From Candidatus Baldrarchaeum yapensis (lineage in GTDB: Archaea > Asgardarchaeota > Baldrarchaeia > Baldrarchaeales > Baldrarchaeaceae), in NCBI GenBank assembly GCA_016840465.1, contig JAEOSH010000074.1, positions 1-6,936 on the forward strand: DNA of 6,936 nt, in the 5' to 3' direction. The translations under genes and the position numbers were made by a program. Within the stretch, counting starts at the first letter, position 1, and every line of letters begins with the position of its first letter. Shown here piece by piece: positions 1 through 5,148 of this stretch. The notes below the pieces were generated by a model. It worked only from the letters and a program-made list of their open reading frames with translations, was not told the DNA's origin and did no database searches.

Positions 1-540
1 GTAGCCCAGCGTGAGAACCATGGACCCCGGAGACTCCACCGAGACCTCGGAAAATACGTCTTCCTGAAAACTCTCCCAGCGCCCCTCCCTTTTCTCATCA
101 CTAATGGCGATGGTAATTGATCCCTTCTTCCCGCGTATCCGTATTGTGATCGGGAGTTCCGGGTTATTGGCGAGATCCCCTATCTTGGATACCCCGAACA
201 CCTTCCTCACGGCATCCGAGATAGAATCGGCCCACGCGTCCGGAAACTCTTCCACCAACGACCTTAAGATATGCATCATCTCCCCCGGCGGCGCAATTCC
301 CCTCCTGAGACTCTCCACCGCCCTCTCTAGCATTTCCCTTCCACATCTCCCCGCGACCCTAGCCAACCATACGCTCGCCGCGGGGAGTGTCCGCAGAAGA
401 GTCCACAGTAGATACATAACCATAGACTTCCCGGTGGAGTTCCTCCCCACGAACACCGTTAGCGGTTTCACATCCACGGAGAAATCCCTGAAGGGGCCAA
501 AATTCGAAACCCCAACTGAAATTGAAATGCGATCCGGCAT
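1..540 (-). CDS. AAA family ATPase (RecF/SMC/OLD-like), N-terminal part, cut by window edge
   Basis: Reading the minus strand from the ATG at 540, the frame stays open for 180 codons to the window edge, so the gene is 3'-truncated here. The N-terminus has the ABC/SMC/RecF-type pattern: a first strand (ISISVGVSNFGPF, residues 5-17), then LTVFVG and a clear Walker A loop, G-R-N-S-T-G-K-S, at residues 32-39. This matches the stand-alone AAA_15/AAA_21 ATPases often found in archaeal defence loci and next to OLD/TOPRIM nucleases. Walker B, the signature motif and any nuclease domain lie beyond the edge, so the exact family and role are open. The start is well fixed: an in-frame TGA lies four codons upstream and GAGGTG sits 5 nt before the ATG. 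No partner gene can be seen on this side. ATP binding is a strong inference; a defence role is only a guess from the neighbourhood. Confidence 0.82.
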   Translation of the reverse strand, partial: MPDRISISVGVSNFGPFRDFSVDVKPLTVFVGRNSTGKSMVMYLLWTLLRTLPAASVWLARVAGRCGREMLERAVESLRRGIAPPGEMMHILRSLVEEFPDAWADSISDAVRKVFGVSKIGDLANNPELPITIRIRGKKGSITIAISDEKREGRWESFQEDVFSEVSVESPGSMVLTLGY

Positions 541-582
541 CCGTGCACCTCACGGACGCTCTATCTGTGTAGCGGGGCGCCG

Positions 583-591
583 AAATAAATA
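583..591 (-). promoter_or_regulatory. TATA-like box of the ATPase gene
   Basis: On the minus strand TATTTATTT is centred about 48 nt before the ATG at 540. A start site some 25 nt downstream would give a leader of roughly 20 nt, enough to carry the GAGGTG ribosome binding site at 546-551. Spacing fits an archaeal promoter; the match is by eye. Confidence 0.42.
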
Positions 592-708
592 CTTAACGGT
601 GAGGAACATCCAAATGCCACACCGCAAGAACCGGGGCGAAAAGAGAACCCGAACGGGAATGCCCGTATTTGAATTTCACGCATGAAACACTGGGAGGATG
701 CCGATAAT

Positions 709-722
709 TTTATGATCATAAA
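709..722. repeat. 14-bp perfect palindrome, possible operator
   Basis: TTTATGATCATAAA reads the same on both strands. It lies between the ATPase promoter and the possible small reading frame at 734. A dimeric regulator could bind it, but no regulator is tied to it here and A/T-rich palindromes also occur by chance. Confidence 0.3.
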
Positions 723-733
723 CGGAGGTCTCG

Positions 734-838
734 ATGGAAGTTTTGAGAGCAAAGCGGTTCCGAATTGGAATTCATAAAATACCCGAGCGAAAGATGCCCC
801 TACAGATGGGAGTACTTCCCAGCAGTTTCCCTAGCTAG
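734..838 (+). CDS. Possible 34-residue basic peptide, unrecognised
   Basis: An ATG preceded 4 nt upstream by a perfect GGAGGT (724-729) opens a frame of 34 codons ending at TAG 836-838. The peptide begins MEVLRAKRFRIGIHKI, is rich in Arg/Lys and resembles nothing I know. The ribosome binding site is the only positive evidence. No TATA-like box lies at a suitable distance upstream, and the frame overlaps two hairpins, so this may be chance or the rest of a decayed gene. Confidence 0.2.
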   Translation: MEVLRAKRFRIGIHKIPERKMPLQMGVLPSSFPS

Positions 839-920
839 TGCTAGGAGGTTCGATATTGGCAGTTCGAAGCGGGCTCTTATCACGCGTTAAGTACGAGTTA
901 GCTGCGAATGTGAGTTTTTT
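803..920 (+). ncRNA. Candidate small structured RNA
   Basis: A TATA-like CATAAAAT (773-780) sits about 28 nt before two tandem perfect hairpins: TGGGA / TCCCA with a 5-nt loop (807-821) and CCTAGC / GCTAGG with a TAGT loop (830-845). A T6 run follows at 915-920 and could end transcription. GTTCGA occurs twice between the hairpins and the T run. I see no C/D-box, H/ACA or tRNA pattern. Promoter, structure and terminator are each weak; only the order is suggestive. Confidence 0.2.
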
Positions 921-962
921 GGCAAAAGGCATTCTTTTGGTGGGCTTCCCAAGCTAAAAATG

Positions 963-972
963 TTTAAGTAAA
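963..972 (+). promoter_or_regulatory. TATA-like box before the membrane-protein remnant
   Basis: TTTAAGTAAA lies about 50 nt before the ATG at 1017, which places a start site near 995 and leaves a leader containing GGGAAGG shortly before the ATG. Spacing is right for an archaeal promoter, so the damaged gene may still be transcribed. Confidence 0.35.
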
Positions 973-1016
973 ATGATTGGGCGTTTTCTAATATCGACGC
1001 ATAAGGGAAGGTTCGC

Positions 1017-1721
1017 ATGCGAAGCGATGACATCTTACGTGGCAATTCTCCTTCCTCAAATGGGAATACTGTGACTATTTTAAACATCACGGAAGAATTC
1101 CTAGTCACGGTAGCTTCGCTTTTGGTTGCGTTTATTCTCTATCACGTGGACCTTCTTAAGCCCTATATCAGCAATCTCGTTTTGAAACCACTGCTGATGG
1201 GAGTTATGCTGAGTGCCGCCATCATGATGATTTCCACCATGCTGTTCTGCTTTACTCTGTAGAGATAAAGAAGGAGCTGGACTACATTACCGTGCAAAAC
1301 CTTACCCCACCCGATCGCATTAATCATCTCATTCCTAATCATCATAATTGCCGCCCTTACGGGAAGATCTCGATCGACTTTGGAGCTCTCTCCGAGCGAA
1401 TACATAGACCGGGACTACTCATTGGTTATAAAAAGAGGACCCCACAACCTCAGGAAGAAGCACTCGCTCATCACCGGAATCGCATGCCTAGAGGTATTCA
1501 CATTGCTTTTTGCATCAATTGATCCGATGTCATGCCAGAGCAATCAACTGCCATGTGCGGCCGCCGGCGCCCTGATACCTCCCGCATTGTTTCCCCTCAC
1601 TTATAGTTTTAGAGGTGACAGTGGCCATCTTGGACAGTGGGGACGCATCATTTATCCGATCGGCGGAATAAATAAAAGACATACAAAAGCCGCCATCGAA
1701 TCCATGTTAAGGAAATCTTAA
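1017..1721 (+). pseudogene. Frame-interrupted multi-pass membrane protein
   Basis: The ATG at 1017 opens 81 codons with two hydrophobic segments (around residues 29-46 and 58-80) ending at TAG 1260. Protein-like sequence then continues in another frame from about 1244 to 1316 (SVEIKKELDYITVQN) and returns to the first frame from about 1311 to TAA 1719-1721. That last part contains a strong membrane segment (ALIISFLIIIIAALTG) followed by basic residues, a soluble stretch with SPSEYIDRDYSLVIKRG, and two more hydrophobic segments. I read this as one gene of about 230 residues with five hydrophobic segments and two compensating frameshifts; the second lies close to the C-rich run at 1305-1312. 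Either the gene is decaying or the assembly has indels here. The shorter frames taken alone would be separate small proteins, but the last has no good start (TTG 1380). Family not recognised. Confidence 0.42.
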
Positions 1722-1730
1722 CCTCATTGC

Positions 1731-1941
1731 TTACGCCATTAGGTTTTCATCCATGGTGCGCAGATCCTTTAGAATTATTATTCTGTCGTAATCAACGAAT
1801 GTAAGTACCAGCCTCTTCATTTTTCACGGGTATTCCTAGTTTTTCGGCGATTCCCTCGATGACGCCTTAATCTAAGAATCCCTCCACGAAAAATACTATT
1901 GTTCTCATTTCATGAGCTTCCAAATAGACATAAAGATTCTC
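1731..1941 (-). pseudogene. Remnant of a small protein gene (one stop, one frameshift)
   Basis: On the minus strand a protein-like frame runs from about 1941 with ENLYVYLEAHEMRTIVFFVEG. It is interrupted by TAA at 1867-1869, then reads on as GVIEGIAEKLGIPVK. It slips by one base at an A5 run (1820-1824 on the plus strand) into MKRLVLTFVDYDRIIILKDL and ends at TAA 1731-1733. Removing one A and replacing the stop gives a continuous protein of about 70 residues of alternating hydrophobic strands and charged helices. An in-frame TGA at 1942-1944 lies just upstream. I do not recognise the family. The FVEG and VDYD motifs faintly recall TOPRIM, but the spacing is too short to claim it. It converges with the membrane-protein remnant with a 9-nt gap. 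It has no clear promoter. Confidence 0.42.
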
Positions 1942-2039
1942 TCATGACGTTACAATGCCGTATTCTTTTGATTTCTTACTTATTGAGTTCGAAAAGTTTT
2001 AGAAATTGAGAGAAAATCGAAAAGCGAGAACACAGACAA

Positions 2040-2047
2040 TTTATTAA
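2040..2047 (+). promoter_or_regulatory. TATA-like box of the CARF gene
   Basis: TTTATTAA lies about 40-47 nt before the preferred ATG at 2087 and would give a start near 2068-2072, just upstream of the GGGAGGG ribosome binding site (2074-2080). Two direct copies of TCGAAAAG (1989-1996 and 2017-2024, 28 bp apart) lie upstream and could be a regulator site. Confidence 0.5.
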
Positions 2048-2086
2048 TCGGCACTCACTCTATTTACAAGAGCGGGAGGGATGAGC

Positions 2087-2863
2087 ATGAGTTTTCAAAT
2101 AGGGGTTCTCGCAACTATGGGGACCAGCCCGCCTATCATCACGGAGTTTCTCCAGTACCTCGAACTGAAGGGGATCGTGCCCCATAACATCATCCTCATC
2201 TCAACGAGGGACAAAACGGTGAGGGAGAGCACTCTCTTCGCAAGGGCCGCGATCAGAAACAGGTACAGGAAGACGAGAGTGTCCATACGGGAGGTCGATG
2301 TGGAGGACGTTGATACCGAAGAGAAGCTATTCAAATTCCTAGAGGACGCAACGGAGGTCATGTGGAGAGCGAGAGTCAACAACCACATCCTCTATGTGAA
2401 CATAGCTGGCGGGAGAATGACAATGGCGATGTCGGTTGCCCTCCTCGCTCAGATGATAGGCGTCAACGGAGTGTACCATGTTATAATGCCGGATGTCAAG
2501 ACCTTCAACATAAAACTCGAGAGGATAAGGAAGGAGATCGAGGACCTTGCAAAACTCAAGGATGAAAAGGAACAGGTGGAGTTCTACGCCAAGAATAAGA
2601 AGATATTCGATGATGTGATGTTCCCACCACCGTCAGAGTACAATGTCATAAGATTACCGCTCCTGCCCATGCCTAGAGACGTACTCGTCAAAATCGCAAG
2701 AATGCTCTCTGATGTCAAGGCAAAGATAGACCCCGCCCTTCCCAAGGACATCCTCGAGCACCTCGAAATGTCGGGAATAATAAAGAGGGCAAAGGATCTG
2801 GCATACGTCACCGAATTCGGAAGAAAAATAGGAGCGGTTCTCAAAAGCGTCCTCATGATTTAG
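2087..2863 (+). CDS. CARF-domain protein (NE0113/Csx14-like) with C-terminal winged-helix-like region
   Basis: This 258-residue protein has the two hallmark CARF motifs: a first strand and loop, LATMGTSPPIITE (residues 8-20), and NIAGGRMTM (residues 105-113) after strand ILYV. Such domains bind cyclic oligoadenylates made by type III CRISPR complexes. The GTSP-IITE and IAGGRMTM forms are those of NE0113/Csx14 and ring-nuclease-like CARF proteins. Residues 143-173 form a charged helix, possibly a coiled-coil linker. Residues 195-255 look like a winged helix (LPKDILEHLEMSGII, then AYVTEFGRKIG), as in CARF-HTH regulators. No HEPN, PIN or PD-(D/E)xK effector motif is seen, so it is a ring nuclease, a transcription regulator or both. 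The start at 2087 is preferred over ATG 2081 because GGGAGGG directly abuts 2081 but lies 6 nt from 2087. It has its own TATA-like box and converges on cas2 with 7 nt between the stop codons. Confidence 0.85.
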   Translation: MSFQIGVLATMGTSPPIITEFLQYLELKGIVPHNIILISTRDKTVRESTLFARAAIRNRYRKTRVSIREVDVEDVDTEEKLFKFLEDATEVMWRARVNNHILYVNIAGGRMTMAMSVALLAQMIGVNGVYHVIMPDVKTFNIKLERIRKEIEDLAKLKDEKEQVEFYAKNKKIFDDVMFPPPSEYNVIRLPLLPMPRDVLVKIARMLSDVKAKIDPALPKDILEHLEMSGIIKRAKDLAYVTEFGRKIGAVLKSVLMI

Positions 2864-2870
2864 CAAAATG

Positions 2871-3161
2871 CTAGAAGATCAGACCCTCCTCCACCTTCTT
2901 CTTTTCCAGAACCTTTTCTTTCGTCGAGATATGTACCATTCTCTCAAGATCCGCCTTGCATAGCGGTATGAACAAAACGTCCGCTTCCGTCTTGGCAATT
3001 GCATCCGCAATCTCCCTCTTGAGAATCTGCAACCGCGCCTCGCTCAAATCTATCAGAAACGCCGATCTCTGAATCCACTCCCCTCCCCAGTCCCTCAGAA
3101 GTTCACGAACCTCGTTCCGCACGCGGTCGTCCCTCACATCATAGACAACTAGGTAAAGCAT
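2871..3161 (-). CDS. cas2: Cas2-family protein, copy A
   Basis: The 96 residues show the Cas2 ferredoxin-like fold: strand MLYLVVYDV with the catalytic-position Asp8, helix DDRVRNEVRELL, the turn DWGGEW, then IQRSAFLIDL (the usual RxQxSVFE strand) and FIPLC near residue 68. The tail carries HISTK and a lysine-rich end. Cas2 forms the core dimer of the Cas1-Cas2 spacer integrase, and some members cut nucleic acid. No cas1 is in the window, so an adaptation role is unproven. It is the last gene of the vapB-vapC-cas2 run: the vapC stop TGA lies 4 nt upstream inside its GGGGTGAGGGA ribosome binding site, so translation is probably coupled. By my ungapped hand alignment it shares about 40% of the first 80 residues with copy B at 3933. 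Cas2 is related to VapD toxins, so a toxin-like role next to vapBC is an alternative. Confidence 0.88.
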   Translation of the reverse strand: MLYLVVYDVRDDRVRNEVRELLRDWGGEWIQRSAFLIDLSEARLQILKREIADAIAKTEADVLFIPLCKADLERMVHISTKEKVLEKKKVEEGLIF

Positions 3162-3165
3162 TCCC

Positions 3166-3582
3166 TCACCCCGTTTTTCCTATCCAGACCCTTCTTACAT
3201 TCTCAATCCCATCGAAATCGGTATCCTCGCTTATGATAATCTCTATGTTATTCCTCCTGCAGACGGCAATGTGCAGGGCGTCTGAGGGCTTCAGCCCGTA
3301 CTTCTCGATAACCACCCTCATGACCTTGAACTCCTCATCCCCTATCGGCAGGATCCTCACAAAGGGCAACACCACGTCGTCCAGAAGCTCCATCGTCACC
3401 TCATAGGGAACTCCGTACTTCTTCTTGGAAATGTAGAGGACCTCGTCCAGGACAAGCGCATCCGTGAAGAGAACGTACCTCTCGAGAACGTCCATGAAGA
3501 AGTCCTCATAGACGCGACGCGCGCCCTCCTCCCTGACCGTGTTCAGATAGATTATGAGGTTAGCGTCGAGAAACGCCCTCAT
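3166..3582 (-). CDS. vapC: VapC-family PIN-domain ribonuclease toxin
   Basis: This 138-residue single-domain PIN protein has a full set of acidic residues: Asp6 in MRAFLDAN, Glu47 in VLDEVLYIS, Asp101 in KPSDALHIA, and Asp120/Asp122/Asp124 in SEDTDFD. VapC toxins are Mg-dependent ribonucleases cutting tRNA, rRNA or mRNA and are held inactive by VapB. Length and motif spacing are normal, so it should be active. I chose ATG 3582 over TTG 3588 because GGAG lies 7 nt upstream of the ATG and Asp6 then falls at the usual distance. The gene overlaps vapB by 23 nt, the classic translationally coupled antitoxin-toxin order, and its stop lies 4 nt before cas2 copy A. That coupling of a TA pair to a cas2 gene is unusual. 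Confidence 0.92.
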   Translation of the reverse strand: MRAFLDANLIIYLNTVREEGARRVYEDFFMDVLERYVLFTDALVLDEVLYISKKKYGVPYEVTMELLDDVVLPFVRILPIGDEEFKVMRVVIEKYGLKPSDALHIAVCRRNNIEIIISEDTDFDGIENVRRVWIGKTG

Positions 3583-3844
3583 CCTCAAACTCCTCTTCCA
3601 AATAAACTCCAGCGAGTTCCTCCGGCCTGGGACCCACTATCCCCAACTTCTCAAGCCTCTTCCTGTGCTCCTCCAACTTCCTCAAAACCTGCGCCCTATC
3701 CACCCTCCTGATCGGCTTGAGGAGAATGCCGTCGCTCCTGAGCTCTACGGCAACGTAGTCCCCCTCCGAGATTCCGTACGCCTCCCTCACAGACTTCGGA
3801 ATCACAATGTAGCCCTTGGCACCCACCTTCAACCTCAGCGTCAT
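3560..3844 (-). CDS. vapB: VapB-family antitoxin with AbrB/SpoVT DNA-binding domain
   Basis: The 94-residue protein begins with a swapped-hairpin AbrB domain (residues 1-46: LRLKVGAKGYIVIPKSVRE, then SEGDYVAVEL and GILLKPI). A basic helix (about 48-68) and an acidic tail (EELAGVYLEEEFEDE, 75-89) follow, of the kind that occupies the VapC active site. It should neutralise the toxin and repress the shared promoter. ATG 3844 is preferred over the longer TTG start at 3862: GGTGGTGA lies just before the ATG and the AbrB domain starts right after it. The gap of 88 nt from cas2 copy B contains its own TATA-like box, so vapB-vapC-cas2A may be a separate, autoregulated transcript. Confidence 0.92.
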   Translation of the reverse strand: MTLRLKVGAKGYIVIPKSVREAYGISEGDYVAVELRSDGILLKPIRRVDRAQVLRKLEEHRKRLEKLGIVGPRPEELAGVYLEEEFEDEGVSRR

Positions 3845-3902
3845 ACTCACCACCCACTCCAACTATAGTCAAACCATTCCAACTTTACATGTCGCCATTT
3901 CC

Positions 3903-3911
3903 AAAAATAAA
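3903..3911 (-). promoter_or_regulatory. TATA-like box for vapB-vapC-cas2A
   Basis: On the minus strand TTTATTTTT lies about 60-67 nt before the vapB ATG, in the only sizeable gap of the minus-strand block. A start near 3880 would leave a leader of about 36 nt with the GGTGGTGA ribosome binding site. This suggests the block is two transcription units, with VapB as the likely repressor of the second. Confidence 0.45.
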
Positions 3912-3932
3912 TTTACACATCGTGGCGACCCC

Positions 3933-4208
3933 TCACCCGATGTTCCAGTCGACGAGATCCGAGACCCTCGTGGAAATGTGGGAAACCTTGCTGTAACATT
4001 TTGCACACGGGAAGACCACCCTCACATCCCCAGTTCCCCTCCTCACGATCCTCCTTATCCCCCTGAGAAGTTTCTCCACATCCTCCTCCCTGATGTCAAG
4101 TTCAAACACGCTGTACTGCCGCCACTCCCCTCCCCAGTCCTTAAGATACTCACGAAGTTCGTTCCGGATGTCGTCCTCCGATATGTCATAAATGACGAAG
4201 ACCTTCAT
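3933..4208 (-). CDS. cas2: Cas2-family protein, copy B
   Basis: The 91 residues have the Cas2 pattern: MKVFVIYDIS with Asp8, helix DDIRNELREYL, DWGGEW, then RQYSVFELDI matching the RxQxSVFE strand, and VFPCAKC with a CxxC pair near residues 68-71. It ends HISTRVSDLVDW. The true start is ATG 4208: it overlaps the cas4 stop as ATGA and follows GGGGTGAGGGT, whereas the longer frame from 4241 would read back into cas4. The 4-nt overlap ties it to cas4, the usual partner in spacer acquisition, and this copy is therefore the better candidate for a real adaptation Cas2. A cas1 gene would be expected beside it and is absent. Compared with copy A it keeps the WGGEW and HIST motifs but has a shorter tail. 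Confidence 0.9.
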   Translation of the reverse strand: MKVFVIYDISEDDIRNELREYLKDWGGEWRQYSVFELDIREEDVEKLLRGIRRIVRRGTGDVRVVFPCAKCYSKVSHISTRVSDLVDWNIG

Positions 4209-4987
4209 ACCCTCACCCCACGGGGAACTATTAGACGACACAGCACCCTGACATCACAAAACTCGCACCTCCTCCTCCTCCTCCTCTCAGCCCTGACCGA
4301 TATCCCCGTAAAGAGAACCCTCAGAGCGTCATCACGGGCCCTCAGGGCGCGCTCCCTCAAACATTCTCCTATCTCGACCTCCATCCTCTTCCCCCTCCTC
4401 AGATCCTCCACATAACCGACATCCACATCAACCCCCATGCGATCCTCCATCAGAAGCGCGTAAAGGGCCAGTTGCACCATCTCCGGATCACCCGGCTCCC
4501 GACTCATGTACTTGAACTCCACCGGAACCCCCTCCTCCACGGAGTCTATAACTCCCACCAGCGACAACCTCTCCGACCTGAGCGGAACCTCGAAATCCGC
4601 GCTCCGCGGAACCCCGTACTCGTCCAAAACTTTGGAAAAACCCTCGAAAACCTCCCGAACAATCTCCTCCACCTCCAACCTCGAAAGGGGGGGACTGAAC
4701 CTCGGAAGAAGATCCCCAACCACCCTCTCGATCACCACCTCAGTGCCCATCTCCCTCATTCTACCCGTCACTATAATCCTCCCAAACTCCACCCTCGCCT
4801 CGTGCGCAACCTTCCCGCGTAGCATCTGTGGTGTCATCTCAACCTTATGGGGGTACCTCCTTAAAAGAAGAGCATAAACCGGACAGTAAACAAATGCGTA
4901 AACGTCGCGAATTCTGAGGACTACAGACCTCACCGGGGAACTTGCATCCACAGAGTATCCGCGAATAATCCGACCCATCGGCCTCAC
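4205..4987 (-). CDS. cas4: Cas4 RecB-like nuclease with Fe-S cluster
   Basis: Numbered from GTG 4987 (260 residues), all Cas4 landmarks are present: Cys35 in YAFVYCPVYAL, His62 in GKVAHEAR, Asp148 in VGVIDSV, the ExK motif EFK at 157-159, Gln172 in VQLALY, and a C-terminal CxxC-x5-C at 241, 244 and 250. The four cysteines should hold a 4Fe-4S cluster, and the PD-(D/E)xK core a Mg/Mn nuclease. Cas4 trims and orients prespacers for Cas1-Cas2 during adaptation. ATG 4978 is an alternative start; neither has a strong ribosome binding site, and an in-frame TAA closes the frame six codons above the GTG. An arginine run (235-240) precedes the cysteines. It is the first gene of the minus-strand block, divergent from the CARF/PIN operon, and overlaps cas2 copy B by 4 nt. 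Confidence 0.92.
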   Translation of the reverse strand: MRPMGRIIRGYSVDASSPVRSVVLRIRDVYAFVYCPVYALLLRRYPHKVEMTPQMLRGKVAHEARVEFGRIIVTGRMREMGTEVVIERVVGDLLPRFSPPLSRLEVEEIVREVFEGFSKVLDEYGVPRSADFEVPLRSERLSLVGVIDSVEEGVPVEFKYMSREPGDPEMVQLALYALLMEDRMGVDVDVGYVEDLRRGKRMEVEIGECLRERALRARDDALRVLFTGISVRAERRRRRRCEFCDVRVLCRLIVPRGVRV

Positions 4988-5042
4988 GCACGACCCGAGG
5001 CTTTAGAAACCCTCTCACGCGGCGGCATGATTGGTTCAAACC

Positions 5043-5053
5043 ACTACTTAAAG
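5043..5053 (-). promoter_or_regulatory. TATA-like box of cas4-cas2B
   Basis: On the minus strand CTTTAAGTAGT lies about 56-75 nt before the possible cas4 starts, placing transcription near 5022. A second TATA-like ATTATATGTA at 5091-5100 is further away. Both share the 160-bp divergent region with the CARF/PIN promoter, so the two directions could be co-regulated. Confidence 0.35.
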
Positions 5054-5117
5054 AGCCTGCCGCCGCACCCCGAGGAGTTCTCATGACCGTTACATATAAT
5101 TTCAAAGGGCGCTTCAA

Positions 5118-5126
5118 TTTATAAAC
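5118..5126 (+). promoter_or_regulatory. TATA box of the CARF / PIN-HTH operon, leaderless transcript likely
   Basis: TTTATAAAC is an excellent archaeal TATA box centred about 27 nt before the GTG-ATG pair at 5146-5151, so transcription should begin at or within a few bases of the start codon. No ribosome binding site precedes it, as expected for a leaderless mRNA. TTCAA occurs twice just upstream (5101-5105 and 5113-5117). Confidence 0.58.
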
Positions 5127-5148
5127 GAGTTTTTAACAGCAAGCGGTG

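Larger units (their letters stand above)
541..1016. other. Intergenic region with hairpins, no convincing gene
   Basis: No convincing protein gene is seen in these 476 bases. They hold the ATPase promoter, a hairpin at 653-666 (ACGGG, loop AATG, CCCGT, followed by an AT-rich stretch, possibly a plus-strand terminator), a 14-bp perfect palindrome at 709-722, two neighbouring hairpins at 807-821 and 830-845, a T6 run at 915-920 and a TATA-like box at 963-972 ahead of the next reading frame. Short open frames at 682 (31 codons) and 734 (34 codons) exist but match nothing I recognise. Confidence 0.5.

Noticed and set aside
104-685. 193-codon plus-strand open frame
   Set aside because: It lies antisense to the ATPase gene, whose minus-strand frame has a Walker A motif, ribosome binding site and fixed start; the plus frame has no recognisable motif.
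840-880. tRNA or tRNA remnant (two GTTCGA T-loop-like motifs)
   Set aside because: Neither motif is flanked by a matching 5-bp stem, and no anticodon arm or acceptor stem can be drawn.
1163-1405. 80-codon uninterrupted minus-strand frame across the frameshifted membrane gene
   Set aside because: Its hydrophobic parts mirror the plus-strand membrane segments; the plus strand has a promoter and longer protein-like sequence. Not fully excluded, since it is intact where the plus frame is broken.
1731-1941. TOPRIM/OLD nuclease assignment for the minus-strand remnant
   Set aside because: FVEG and VDYD are suggestive, but the distance between them is shorter than in TOPRIM domains and the middle glycine motif is missing.
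3166-3588. Upstream TTG start for vapC and TTG start (3862) for vapB
   Set aside because: In both cases an ATG a few codons later has a better-placed ribosome binding site and fits the domain boundary.
3816-4415. 199-codon plus-strand open frame
   Set aside because: Antisense to cas2B and the end of cas4, which carry full family motifs; low-complexity Ser/Pro/Leu content is typical of a shadow.
4472-4877. Two overlapping plus-strand frames (116 and 123 codons)
   Set aside because: Both are antisense to cas4 and show only His/Pro/Ser/Thr-rich shadow sequence.
4845-5117. 90-codon minus-strand frame covering the divergent region
   Set aside because: Overlaps cas4 out of frame and crosses the promoters; no motif, no homologue recognised.
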